A DNA stretch of 64,000 nt from an uncultured Tessaracoccus sp. (GCF_943914565.1 NZ_CALUCN010000002.1:1-64000); one strand, 5' to 3'; positions 53,798 to 63,032 are shown, numbered from the stretch's first letter. Notes: generated by a model from the letters alone, not told the origin. Program-made: numbers and translations.

Positions 53798-54403
53798 GTC
53801 GCAGATTTCCAGAACCCGGACGGCACGTTCCGTCCGGGCTGGGAGGTTGCTGCCGGCGCGCTGTGGGCGGTGCCGCGTGACGAGGATGGCAATACCCCCG
53901 AGGTGGGTTCGTTCCCAGCGTCCTCGCCGGCCCCTTATACGGATCAGGTTCGGTTGTTGGCGCAGATGATGTCGGGTGCGTCGGCGGTGCCGGAGCGGTT
54001 CTTTGGGTTCGTCACTGCCCAGCCGCCGTCGGCGGAGGCGCTGGCTGGTGAGGAGGCCCGGCTGGTGAAGCGCGCGGAGCGGCGGCAGTCGCAGTTCTCG
54101 CACGCGTGGAGCACCGTCGGCTGGCTGGCCGCCCGCATGCAAGGCGCCGAACTCAACGAGCCGGAGTTCCACCAGCTCGTGCGCAACAGGTGGCGCGACG
54201 CCTCCACCCCGACGAGGGCGGCGACCGCGGATGCGGTGACGAAACTCGTCGGCGCTGGTGTACTCCCCGCGGATTCCCGCGCGGTGCTGGAGATGCTCGA
54301 CTTCGACGACCAGACGATCAACGCGGTGCTGGATCACCGCGCAGCCCAAGCGCCGACCGACGTGGCCGCGTTGGCGCAGGCGATCACCCGGCAACACGAA
54401 TGA
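53796..54403 (+). pseudogene. Phage portal protein, C-terminal remnant
   Basis: About 200 residues matching the C-terminal half of SPP1 gp6-like portals in actinophages (PYTDQVRLLAQMMSGASAVP, ERFFGFVTAQPPSAEAL, EARLVKRAERRQSQFSHAW). The front ~250 residues of a portal are missing, replaced by unrelated sequence at ~53797. The stop overlaps the ATG of the MuF gene (ATGA), preserving native phage gene order. Confidence 0.82.
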
Positions 54404-55845
54404 CCGCGCAAGGGCAACTGCTGGTGCGCAAGCACCAGCAGGCTCAGATCCGCAACGGCGGGCTCGCCGCCCTCCTCGCGGCAACAATCGGCGAGGACTA
54501 CCTCGCCGGGAAACTCAGCCGGGAGGAGTTCATTACCGGGATTGTTGGGCAAGGCAGGCTCTCCCATGACGCCGCGGTGCGGATGGCCGAACAGTTCGTG
54601 CGGGAGTACCGCGGGCTCGAGGCTCCTGAGTTGGTGCATCCGGAGCCGCTGCACTACGTCCACGACAACGGTGCCGCGCTCGGTCGCGCGGTCGGTGTGC
54701 TGCGGGACCTTGACGAGCTCCGGGCGAACCCGTGGGCCCCGCCGGATGCGCTCACAACGGTGGTGCAGAAGCTGGCGGTCCGACAACACCAAGTCGCCAT
54801 CGACGCCGGCCGGGACGTGATCGCCGCGTCCGCCGCCTCGACGGGTAGGCGTTGGCGGCGGGTGACCGACGGGAATCCGTGCGCGTTCTGCGCCATGCTC
54901 GCCACCCGCACCGACTACACCAGCCCACTGGCAGCGCAGTATGTGGTCGGGCGCGGCAAATCAACCAAGATCGGTGCCCGGGGTCGTGTCGGGCTCGGCG
55001 TCAAACCACGCGGGAAACGCCAACTCGGGCAGCGCTACCACGACCGGTGCGGCTGCACCGTCGCCGAAGTGTTCGACGACTGGGAACCCTCCTACGCGGA
55101 ACGGCAGCGACACGCCCTCTACAACCAAGCCCGCGACGCCTGCGACGAGGAAGGCATCCCAGCCTCGCCAGCGAACATCATGCGCAAAATGCGCGAACTC
55201 GGGCAAGGCGTGCTACACGACGCGCACGTCCCCGATGACGGCAAACACGGTCGCGGGGCGAAGACTGAGGCTGGTGGTCGTGGTGGGCGCCCGACCGAGA
55301 TCCGCGGATACTCCCCGCGCACACAGGCCGGCGGGTCCGGCGGCAAGCCACCAAAGCCGCCTCGGGCTCTGGCATCCGCGGGCGCGCCGAAACCAAAGCG
55401 TGGCGGGCGTGAACCTCGCGAACGTACGGTCGAGGACTTCGATCACTGGCAGAAGCGACAGGATGCGCTTCCGTTCGAGACAGACGGTGCCGTGATGAAA
55501 CCGCACGAGATCGAGTTTGCCGAACGCTTCATCGAAGACGGATATCACATCTTGAGGTGGCTGCCTCAAGGAAGGCGTCGCCCAGACGGCACCATTCCCC
55601 CAGAGAGCGACTTCGAGTGGCGGCCAGGAGTCGTCGTGGAGCTCAAGCGGTCCAACAATCTGCAGACGATCAAGGACTACATTCGAACTAACCTGAAGAA
55701 GGGAAAGACTGTGTTCGTGGCAGACTTTGGTGAGCGCAAGCCTCGAACAAGCGTTCTGAATGGGCTTCGCAAGTTTGCGCCCCAGCTTGGAAAGCTAGAA
55801 GAGCTGTGGGCCTACTGGGATGGGAATCTGGTCCGGCTGCAATGA
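54400..55845 (+). CDS. MuF-like minor head protein with C-terminal PD-(D/E)XK-like toxin domain
   Basis: 481 residues, intact. Residues ~1-245 are a phage MuF/gp7-type minor capsid domain, including the Cys/His set Cys161, Cys164, His214, Cys217, Cys219 (CAFC ... HDRCGC). A Gly/Pro/Arg-rich linker (~285-340) leads to a ~140-residue C-terminal domain with Glu372, Asp404 (SDFEW) and Glu414-x-Lys416 (VVVELKRSN), a PD-(D/E)XK nuclease pattern like contact-dependent toxin tips (CdiA-CT). The toxin part is visibly less GC-rich than the front. MuF-toxin fusions are known as prophage polymorphic toxins; the nuclease assignment is inference. Confidence 0.8.
   Translation: MTAQGQLLVRKHQQAQIRNGGLAALLAATIGEDYLAGKLSREEFITGIVGQGRLSHDAAVRMAEQFVREYRGLEAPELVHPEPLHYVHDNGAALGRAVGVLRDLDELRANPWAPPDALTTVVQKLAVRQHQVAIDAGRDVIAASAASTGRRWRRVTDGNPCAFCAMLATRTDYTSPLAAQYVVGRGKSTKIGARGRVGLGVKPRGKRQLGQRYHDRCGCTVAEVFDDWEPSYAERQRHALYNQARDACDEEGIPASPANIMRKMRELGQGVLHDAHVPDDGKHGRGAKTEAGGRGGRPTEIRGYSPRTQAGGSGGKPPKPPRALASAGAPKPKRGGREPRERTVEDFDHWQKRQDALPFETDGAVMKPHEIEFAERFIEDGYHILRWLPQGRRRPDGTIPPESDFEWRPGVVVELKRSNNLQTIKDYIRTNLKKGKTVFVADFGERKPRTSVLNGLRKFAPQLGKLEELWAYWDGNLVRLQ
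55417..55845 (+). other. Toxin-domain segment of the MuF fusion
   Basis: The stretch encoding residues ~340-481. Codon use shifts from C/G-ending to mixed third positions from about 55430 to the stop, unlike the MuF part, suggesting the toxin tip was acquired separately. Confidence 0.55.
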
Positions 55846-55933
55846 GCGAGGAGTCGCGACGCTCCAGCCGTTTGCAGGTCTGAGCCAGGGCTGGGTCTAC
55901 GACTCCTCTGCACTCAGCGTAGCAAACTCGCTT

Positions 55934-56016
55934 GGCTGTCAGCACCCGGCGGTGCACCGCGCCTGTAAAGCGCGGGTCTTCGGACACGGAGGGGTCGGCA
56001 CCCTCGACAGCCACCA
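55934..56016 (+). tRNA. tRNA-Tyr(GTA)-like element with encoded CCA
   Basis: Folds as a class II tRNA: acceptor GGCTGTC/GACAGCC with discriminator A and CCA; anticodon arm CGCGC-CTGTAAA-GCGCG giving anticodon GTA; a long variable arm GTC-TTCG-GAC as bacterial tRNA-Tyr has; T-arm GAGGG-GTCGGCA-CCCTC. Deviations: the D-arm is a tight GCACC-CGGC-GGTGC hairpin, base 8 is not T, and the T-loop begins GTCG. It may be a phage tRNA, a decayed one or a tRNA mimic. Lies 88 bases after the toxin stop. Confidence 0.65.
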
Positions 56017-56019
56017 GAG

Positions 56020-56047
56020 CCCCGGAGGAGTGTCCTGCGGGGTTTTC
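56020..56047 (+). terminator. Rho-independent terminator after the tRNA-like element
   Basis: Stem CCCCGGAGG/CCTGCGGGG (one G-G mismatch), five-base loop, then TTTTC. It starts four bases after the CCA. Confidence 0.75.
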
Positions 56048-56071
56048 TCATGCCACCACCAAGGAGGAGTC

Positions 56072-56275
56072 ATGCCTGACTTTGTGAGGGAGGCGGAGTT
56101 CGTTCGTGGGCAGGCGCCGAAGATCAACGGCGTCGAGTTCCCCTACCTGATCTCCACGGACGGCGTCCACATGGATTACGAGAGCGACCGTCCCCCGATT
56201 CTCTGGCTGCCGCTCATCGTCGACACCACCTACACCGTTCGGACCCAAGGGATCAGCCTTGGCCGTCCGTCGTGA
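56072..56275 (+). CDS. Small phage protein, 67 residues
   Basis: Starts at an ATG with a near-perfect AAGGAGGAG. Sequence MPDFVREAEFVRGQ ... YLISTDGVHMDYESDRPP ... TYTVRTQGISLG. Not recognised. It lies between the MuF-toxin/tRNA unit and the scaffold gene, a place where actinophages carry small head proteins; it could equally be an immunity protein for the upstream toxin. No evidence favours either strongly. Confidence 0.6.
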   Translation: MPDFVREAEFVRGQAPKINGVEFPYLISTDGVHMDYESDRPPILWLPLIVDTTYTVRTQGISLGRPS

Positions 56276-56368
56276 CTGGTCCGACGGCTGACAACACCGA
56301 AGTCTTTCCGCCAACGCGCAGCGGTCCATGCGCGGATCATCCAGCAGACACTCCCTGAGGAGGAAACC

Positions 56369-56872
56369 ATGACCGATCAGCCCAACACGCCCGAAGCCGG
56401 CTCGAAGCCCACCGAGGCCCAGAAGCCGGAGTTCCAGCCGATCACGTCGCAGGAGCAGCTCAACGCGCTGCTCGGCGACCGACTCGCCCGGGAGCGCGCG
56501 AAGTTCGCCGACTACGACGAGCTCAAGGCCAAGGCCACCAAGTTCGACCAGGCCGAGCAGGCCAACAAGACCGAGCTGGAGAAGGCCGTCGAGGCCAACC
56601 AGCAGCTCCGCACGGAGCTCGACGCGTTGAAGGCCAAGCAGCTGCGCCACGACGTCGCCGCCGCGAAGGGCCTCCACCCAGACGCCGCCGCCCACCTCGT
56701 CGGTGCCACCCGGGAAGAGCTCGAGGCGTCCGCGGATTCGCTCGCGACCCTGATCGGCGCCCACAAGCCCCAGCCGCCGACGCTTCGGCTGGCCGGGCAG
56801 CAACCCAACCCTGACCCGCAGGCCGATGCTCGTGCCTTCGTGGACAACCTCGTAGAAAGGACCAGGCGATAG
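56369..56872 (+). CDS. Phage scaffolding protein
   Basis: 167 residues, acidic, with a central coiled coil (LLGDRLARERAKFADYDELK, QANKTELEKAVEANQQLRTE). This is the usual form of actinophage scaffold proteins, located just before the capsid gene. Guides procapsid assembly. TGAGGAGG eight bases before the ATG. Seems intact, although its partner capsid is truncated. Confidence 0.82.
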   Translation: MTDQPNTPEAGSKPTEAQKPEFQPITSQEQLNALLGDRLARERAKFADYDELKAKATKFDQAEQANKTELEKAVEANQQLRTELDALKAKQLRHDVAAAKGLHPDAAAHLVGATREELEASADSLATLIGAHKPQPPTLRLAGQQPNPDPQADARAFVDNLVERTRR

Positions 56873-56874
56873 CC

Positions 56875-57267
56875 ATGTCTGAAGCCACCCTCACCGCCGG
56901 CATGCTCGGCGACCTGCCCGGCACGATGCTCGGCATCGTGCGTGACAAGGCGCTCGACGCGGGCGTCCTCTCCAAGCTCTCCCCCGAGAAGCCCACCATC
57001 TTCGGGCCCGTGAAGGGCGCCACGTTCTCCGGTGTGCCGCGAGCAAAGATCGTCGGCGAGTCCGAGGCAAAGCCCGGCGCAGCGAAGCCGACGATCACCC
57101 CGTGGAAGGCAGAACCACTGAAGATCGTCACCCAGCAGCGCACCAGCGACGAGTTCATGTGGGCCGACACCGCAGCGCTCGCGCCCTGTGGGCAAGAGTC
57201 ACAGGGAGAGTCGCGCGAAACCGTGGACACGTTCGATCAGACCGAATTGGGTAGTGGCACGCCATGA
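56875..57267 (+). pseudogene. Truncated phage major capsid protein
   Basis: The first ~100 residues read like the N-arm of an HK97-type capsid of actinophages (PEKPTIFGPVKGATFSGVPR, QQRTSDEFMWAD), starting two bases after the scaffold stop. After about 57180 the sequence changes character (LAPCGQESQGESRETVD) and ends at 130 residues, far short of the ~300 expected. So the capsid gene is cut by a deletion or insertion there. Confidence 0.78.
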
Positions 57268-57521
57268 TGATCCCGATGACACGCGAAGAGCTCGAGAACG
57301 CGTCACGCGAGGAGATCATCGAGGCCTACAAGACCAAGGAAGGCATGACCCGCCGACAGGCAGAGGCCTTCGCAGCAATCCTCCTCGGGGAAGTCCAAGG
57401 CGCATTCGACTGGCCGCCCGCCCCGACGTCGCCGCACGCGTGGGCGACACAAGCCGTCGGGGCCTCGAGGTTGCCGCCGCTCTCTCCCCGATCGGACGCT
57501 TGCGTCGCTGATCCGCGATGA
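57264..57521 (+). pseudogene. Short hypothetical gene, probably truncated
   Basis: 85 codons; the front half looks coding (MTREELENASREEIIEAYKT, RRQAEAFAAILLGEVQGAFD) and the back half looks like read-through of non-coding DNA. Overlaps the capsid-fragment stop. Family unknown; possibly the N-terminus of a gene broken on the 3' side. Confidence 0.4.
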
Positions 57522-57548
57522 GGCAGGCGCCCACGGCAGGAGCAGGAA

Positions 57549-57589
57549 CTGCGATGGACCGTGAGTACAACGACGCATCGCCATCGCAG
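57549..57589. repeat. Inverted repeat in the decayed region
   Basis: ACTGCGATGG (57548-57557 approx.) faces CCATCGCAGT (57581-57590) across 23 bases. Could be an old operator or element end. Apart from this and the TA-like debris, 57522-57926 holds no recognisable gene. Confidence 0.35.
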
Positions 57590-57740
57590 TCTGGAACCAC
57601 CACGACACTGTCCACCGACCTTGGGTTGTTGGGCGCGGCCCGGGAGCCTGATCGATGTTGGTCGTTGCAAAGCGCGGATTCAGGCGCTGGCGAGGTACTG
57701 CTCGACGGCATCGCGCAGCACGTCCGAACGCCGTCGGCAT
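57560..57740 (-). pseudogene. Possible RHH antitoxin / MazF-like toxin remnant
   Basis: On the minus strand one frame ends RRSDVLRDAVEQYLASA-stop (stop at 57682-57680), resembling the second helix pair of ribbon-helix-helix antitoxins. Just downstream, scattered frames read SVVVVPDCDGDAS and CVVVLTVH, vaguely like the MazF core strands. No intact gene. Weak evidence, frames broken. Confidence 0.25.
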
Positions 57741-57926
57741 GAGGCGCAGGGCCGATGCGATCCGTGCGCGCTGCCTGCGTGAGCCTCACCTCCACATCAG
57801 GAAATGTTGCACACAACCCACTTCTGTGCACCGGCATCTGGTCCGAGGCCGCTCGCGACGCGGGCACGTGAGCATTGCCTGAGCAACCCGTTGACCGCGA
57901 CCGCCGACCTCCCGCCCGTGCACCGT

Positions 57927-57955
57927 TTCCACTCCAGAGGGTCGGCGCGTAGGCT
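57927..57955 (+). promoter_or_regulatory. Promoter of the lipoprotein hydrolase gene
   Basis: TTCCAC (57927-57932), 17-base spacer, TAGGCT (57950-57955), giving a leader of about 35 bases before the ATG at 57996. First chromosomal-type signal after the prophage remnant. Confidence 0.4.
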
Positions 57956-57995
57956 GGCCAACTGCCGTTTTCTCACCGCTCCGCCAGGACCCCAC

Positions 57996-59567
57996 ATGCG
58001 CGCTCGCTCGCCCCGCACCCCGCTCCTCGTCACGCTCGCCGCGCTCGCGCTCGCCGCCTGCAGCCCGTCCGGCGCGCCGTCGGAGGGTGCGACGCCACCG
58101 CCACCGGCGCCGTCGGCGAGCGCCTCCGCCCAGCCCAGCGAGCGCGACGGGGTCGCGACCGTCGCGGTCGACTTCGGCACGGCCACGGATCACGGTTTCA
58201 CGGTGCCCAAGCGCGGGTTCGTCGTCGCGCCCACGGAGGCGAGCACGCCGTCGCCCGTGGTGGCCCTGAGCCACCTGCGCGCCCCGAACTGCAGCGACCA
58301 GAGCTTCCACGTCCCCTGTCCGAAGGGCACCACCGAACTCCGCTACGACGAGGGCATGCGCTACCTGGGTGAACGCCTCGCCGACGAGGGCTACGTCGCC
58401 GTGATCCCAGACCTGGGGCCGGTGTTCGTCGGGGAGGACACCGACGACGGGTACTCGCAGGAACGACTCTTCGAAGCCGTGCTCGCCGATTTCCTCCAGG
58501 GCCTCGAGCACGACGCGGCCGCGGGCGGGGACACGTTCGGGCTCGACCTGAAGGGCAAGGTCGACGTGCAGCGCGTGGGGTTCCTGGCCCACTCGCGTTC
58601 GGCCACGCTCGTCGACGCGGCCCGGGCCACCGTCGGGGCGGATCGGCTCAAGGCCGTGCTCACCTACGGCGGCGCGTACGACACCTACGAGGCGGCGAGC
58701 ATGTCCCCCGCGCCCGCCGACGTGCCGTACCTGGGCGTCGGGGGCCTCGCCGACGCCGACGTCGGTCTGGCCCCGCAACAGTGGCTCGGGCACTCGGTGG
58801 TGCGGTCGCGGACCACGCCCGCGTCGGTCGTGGGGCTGCCCGGCCTCGGCCACATGCTGGTGAATCGCACCGCTGCGAAGGCCGGCGACGACCGCGTGGG
58901 CTGCGACGTCGTCGAGTGCCTCGACGCCGCCGAACACGAGCGGGTGCTCACCGAGGTGGCGATGTCCTGGTTCGGCGCGTGGCTGCGCGGCGCCGAGACG
59001 GACCTCCCCACCGCCGCCACCGACCCCCTCCCCGAACAGGTGGCCGGGCTCCGAGCGCGCTGGGTGGCGGCCACGCCGTCGGCAGCGCAGCGATTCAGCC
59101 CGAAGGACCTCGCCGTCGAGGGGCGAGGGGCGGTGCAGGAATGCGTGTTCCCCGATCCGATGGACCCCTCGTTCGAGGGCACCGCCTGCCCGGAGCCGGA
59201 GGACGGCGTCGTGCTCGTGCCCTCGCCCGTGGCGTTCGCCACCCGCGCCACCGCGTCCGTCGAGGCGGGCCCCGCGCAGATGATCGCGCTCCACCTGGCC
59301 CCCGCCGGCACCGGCACCGACGAGGGCACGCCCGTCACGGTGGCGCTCACCTTCGCCGACGGGTCGACGACAGCCCTGCACGTCCCCGCCACCGACGAGG
59401 CCGTCCGCAACCAGGCAACCGACGTGGACAACGGCACCTACGTCCTGGGCACCGTGCGGCTGTCCGTGCCCGAGGAGGCACGTGGGAAGCGGATCATCCG
59501 CGTCGCCGTCTCGTCGGACTCCGGCACGCCGGTCGTGCTGCGGGGGCTGGACCTCGTCGGGGAGTGA
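57996..59567 (+). CDS. Lipoprotein alpha/beta-hydrolase-like protein
   Basis: 523 residues. Lipobox LALAAC (Cys near residue 21), Pro/Ser-rich spacer, then an alpha/beta-hydrolase-like domain: VVALSHLRAPNCS, LADEGYVAVIPDLG, and a nucleophile-elbow candidate FLAHSRSATLVDAA, followed by PGLGHMLVN that may hold the catalytic His. The last ~150 residues form a beta-rich domain (VTVALTFADGSTTALHV ... GKRIIRVAVSSDSG). Resembles acetylhydrolase/dienelactone-type secreted esterases. Substrate unknown. Upstream in-frame ATG codons extend into non-coding DNA, so the ATG before the signal peptide was used. Confidence 0.72.
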   Translation: MRARSPRTPLLVTLAALALAACSPSGAPSEGATPPPPAPSASASAQPSERDGVATVAVDFGTATDHGFTVPKRGFVVAPTEASTPSPVVALSHLRAPNCSDQSFHVPCPKGTTELRYDEGMRYLGERLADEGYVAVIPDLGPVFVGEDTDDGYSQERLFEAVLADFLQGLEHDAAAGGDTFGLDLKGKVDVQRVGFLAHSRSATLVDAARATVGADRLKAVLTYGGAYDTYEAASMSPAPADVPYLGVGGLADADVGLAPQQWLGHSVVRSRTTPASVVGLPGLGHMLVNRTAAKAGDDRVGCDVVECLDAAEHERVLTEVAMSWFGAWLRGAETDLPTAATDPLPEQVAGLRARWVAATPSAAQRFSPKDLAVEGRGAVQECVFPDPMDPSFEGTACPEPEDGVVLVPSPVAFATRATASVEAGPAQMIALHLAPAGTGTDEGTPVTVALTFADGSTTALHVPATDEAVRNQATDVDNGTYVLGTVRLSVPEEARGKRIIRVAVSSDSGTPVVLRGLDLVGE

Positions 59568-59625
59568 AGCCACCGTCGGCTCGCGGGTATTCTGTGCGCG
59601 ACGCCGCAGGAAGGGACGAGTCACC

Positions 59626-60243
59626 ATGGCTGAGCCGAGCCGCTGGACGCAGATCATCACGCAGGACCCGGGGCACACGCAGCGCTACATCGACCGCTTC
59701 AAGGCGATGGCAGCGCAGGGCCACGACCTGCTCGGCGAGGCGCGCACCGTCGACGCGATGGCGCCACGCGGCGCGCGCATCCTCGACGCCGGCTGCGGCC
59801 CGGGCCGCCTCGACGACCACCTGCAACGCCTCGGCCACACCGTCGTCGGCATCGACGTGGACCCCGGGCTCATCGCCGCCGCCGAGGCCGACCACCCGGG
59901 GCCGACCTACGTCGTGGGCGACCTCGCCGAGATGGATCTGCCCGCCCGGGGCATCGCCGCGGACTTCGACGTGATCGTCTCGGCCGGCAACGTCGTCGGA
60001 TTCCTCGCGCCGAGCACGCGCGTGGAGGTGCTGCGCCGCTTCGCGACCCACCTCGCCCTCGCAGGGCGCGCCGTCGTCGGGTTCGGCGCGGGGCGCGGCT
60101 ACGGCTTCGACGAATTCTTCGACGACGCCCGCACGGCCGGGCTGCGACGCGACGCGGCGTTCTCGACCTGGGAGCTGCACCCGTTCACCGACGAGTCGAG
60201 CTTCCTCGTCGCGATCCTGTCCAAGGCCCCGACGGCGGCGTGA
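59626..60243 (+). CDS. Class I SAM-dependent methyltransferase
   Basis: 205 residues. Motif I ILDAGCGPGRLDDHL, then VVGIDVDPGLI and VVGDLAEMDL; ends ELHPFTDESSFLVAILSK. Substrate unknown. ATG preceded by GGAAGG at about 11 bases; a TATTCT at 59588-59593 can serve as its own -10. Convergent with the DedA-like gene. Confidence 0.88.
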   Translation: MAEPSRWTQIITQDPGHTQRYIDRFKAMAAQGHDLLGEARTVDAMAPRGARILDAGCGPGRLDDHLQRLGHTVVGIDVDPGLIAAAEADHPGPTYVVGDLAEMDLPARGIAADFDVIVSAGNVVGFLAPSTRVEVLRRFATHLALAGRAVVGFGAGRGYGFDEFFDDARTAGLRRDAAFSTWELHPFTDESSFLVAILSKAPTAA

Positions 60244-60247
60244 CCCC

Positions 60248-61027
60248 TCAGGCCCCGTCGGCCTCGTCGGTGGCGCCGGCCGCCTTGCGACGCCCGGACC
60301 ACATCGACCCGACGACGATCACCACCACGAGCGCGAGCGCCACGTAGCCGGCGATCTTGGCGTACCAGTCGAGCGCGTCGACGACGGGCTCGCCCATCTG
60401 CCAGCCGAGCCAGAAGTACAGGCCGAGCCAGAGGGTGCTCGCGGCGTAGTCGTAGACCAGGAACCGTTTGATCCCCATCCCCTGCGCGCCCGCGAGCACG
60501 AAGACCACCTGCATCAGCGGCAGCGGCATGGGGATGTAGGCGATGAGGAAGCCCAGGGGCCCGAGACGCTCGGCCCACCGCTCGGCGCGGGCGTAGTTGC
60601 GGGCGGCGCGCTTGCTGGAGCCGGCCCACACCTCGATCATGCCGCGGCCCCAGAGCTTGCCGGCCCACCAGTACACCCAGTCGAACTTCAGGCTCATCAC
60701 CGAGGCCGCGACGAACACCCACGGCCAGTGCGGCATCTGACCCTGGCCCGCGAGCGCGCCGGAGGCCGCCGTCGCGGTGCGGCCGCCGGTGAGGACGGCG
60801 AGCCAGTCGGGCGCGACGCCGATCAGCCACGCGCGGATCGGGATGAGCGCGAGGCTGAACACGCCGATGAACATGAACCAGCCGAGGCACCAGTAGTCGG
60901 AGCGGGTCGGTTCACGTTTCCACGGCATGCCGGCGTCGGCCCACCACGGCGTCTCATCCTCGGGGGTGTCGGTGGCGGGGGTGGCGTCGGGCACGGATCG
61001 GTCCTCGGCTGGGGTCACGCGCTGCAT
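60248..61027 (-). CDS. DedA/SNARE-associated-type membrane protein
   Basis: 259 residues with about five hydrophobic segments and the VTT-domain-like region (FDWVYWWAGKLWGRGMIE, RWAERLGPLGFLIAYIPMPL with helical re-entrant character, YDYAASTLWLGLYFWLGWQ). DedA-like proteins move lipid carriers between leaflets. Start set at the ATG with GGGGTAG upstream. Confidence 0.75.
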   Translation of the reverse strand: MQRVTPAEDRSVPDATPATDTPEDETPWWADAGMPWKREPTRSDYWCLGWFMFIGVFSLALIPIRAWLIGVAPDWLAVLTGGRTATAASGALAGQGQMPHWPWVFVAASVMSLKFDWVYWWAGKLWGRGMIEVWAGSSKRAARNYARAERWAERLGPLGFLIAYIPMPLPLMQVVFVLAGAQGMGIKRFLVYDYAASTLWLGLYFWLGWQMGEPVVDALDWYAKIAGYVALALVVVIVVGSMWSGRRKAAGATDEADGA

Positions 61028-61227
61028 GCTACCCCGTCGTCCGACGGATCCCGCCAAGCTCGCTCGCACTCGGCTCCCGTCAGGCCTTTCGCGGACATCT
61101 GACCACTTGGTGGGGGTCGCCCTTCCGCCGGTGCGTGACGGCGTGTAGTGTTCCCTGCACGGAACATGAACGTTCCCTCCACTACGGATCGTCGGGCACG
61201 TACCTGCCCGTGGAAAGGAAATGTGGC

Positions 61228-62325
<1,098 letters not shown>

Positions 62326-62348
62326 TCGTCCGCATCGCCTCCCTTCCG

Positions 62349-62383
62349 CCGAGTGCCCCGACCACCGTGGTCGGGGCACTCGG
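62349..62383 (+). terminator. Strong hairpin terminator after the sugar ATPase
   Basis: Sixteen-base perfect stem (CCGAGTGCCCCGACCA and complement) with a three-base loop, then GTTTCTCC. Confidence 0.9.
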
Positions 62384-62426
62384 TTTCTCCCCACCCCCTT
62401 CCCCGACGGGGGTCGGACCCCCTGCC

Positions 62427-62432
62427 TATGAT
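62427..62432 (+). promoter_or_regulatory. -10 box for a leaderless transcript
   Basis: TATGAT ends six bases before the GTG at 62439, which fits transcription starting on the start codon. Confidence 0.55.
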
Positions 62433-62438
62433 CGGGGT

Positions 62439-63029
62439 GTGCGTGAGTTCCACAAGCCAGTCCGACGTCCCGGCGACTTCCTGGAGACCCTCGTGGCCTC
62501 CGGGGACGCGTCCGAGTCGCTCGCGGGCGACTCCGCGGCCGCGTTCCTGCACCGGGTCCGGCAGACCCCGGACCCGGACATGGCCGAACGCATCATCGCC
62601 TACGCCGACGAACACGGCATCGACGACGTCGCCGAGCTCTGGGCGGAGGCCCCGGCCGTGTCGCTGCCCGGTGCGCTGTGGCGGATCCACCTGCTGCGCC
62701 ACGTCGTCGCCTCGGATCCCCGACGGGCAGGCCTGCAGTTCCGCGAGGGCGTGGCACTGGCCTCCGACGCCGACGCCGCCGTCGCCGGCGCGCCCCACAC
62801 CCCGTCGCCGGAGGAGATTGTCGAGCTCGCCAACACCATCCTGAGCGGCGCGTTCACCGGCGACTTCGCCGTCGCGCTGGCGCGTGCGGCGGCGTTCAGT
62901 CGCATCCAGTCCGAGGGCGCGAAGGAGCTCGGCGGCGAGGACGAACAGCGGGCCGCGCGGGCCTACGCGGAGTTCGCCGCCGAGCTCACGCAGGCCGCCG
63001 CCCAGTGGCGCGCGGGCTCGCTCACCTGA
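62439..63029 (+). CDS. Helical protein of unknown function
   Basis: 196 residues, all-alpha in appearance: FLETLVASGDASESLAGD, ERIIAYADEHGIDDVAELWA, LWRIHLLRHVV, EEIVELANTILSGAFTGDFA. Acidic, no signal or membrane segment. Family not recognised; it looks like a conserved actinobacterial hypothetical. Between a terminator and the metB promoter, so probably monocistronic. GTG start chosen from the -10 position. Confidence 0.7.
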   Translation: MREFHKPVRRPGDFLETLVASGDASESLAGDSAAAFLHRVRQTPDPDMAERIIAYADEHGIDDVAELWAEAPAVSLPGALWRIHLLRHVVASDPRRAGLQFREGVALASDADAAVAGAPHTPSPEEIVELANTILSGAFTGDFAVALARAAAFSRIQSEGAKELGGEDEQRAARAYAEFAAELTQAAAQWRAGSLT

Positions 63030-63032
63030 TGC

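Larger units (their letters stand above)
52921..57782. mobile_element. Decayed prophage downstream of tRNA-Thr
   Basis: Contains head-module genes in phage order (portal fragment, MuF-like head protein, tRNA-like element, small protein, scaffold, capsid fragment) but no integrase, terminase, tail or lysis genes. Several genes are cut at junctions. No direct repeat of the tRNA 3' end was seen, so the element boundaries are approximate. Confidence 0.8.

Noticed and set aside
55688..56014. Minus-strand ORF opposite the toxin end as an antisense immunity gene
   Set aside because: It overlaps the tRNA-like element and toxin tail, lacks a ribosome site and shows no family resemblance.
52816..57782. 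Direct repeat of the tRNA-Thr 3' end as attR
   Set aside because: I found no second copy of the T-arm/acceptor sequence in the window, so an att site pair is not claimed.
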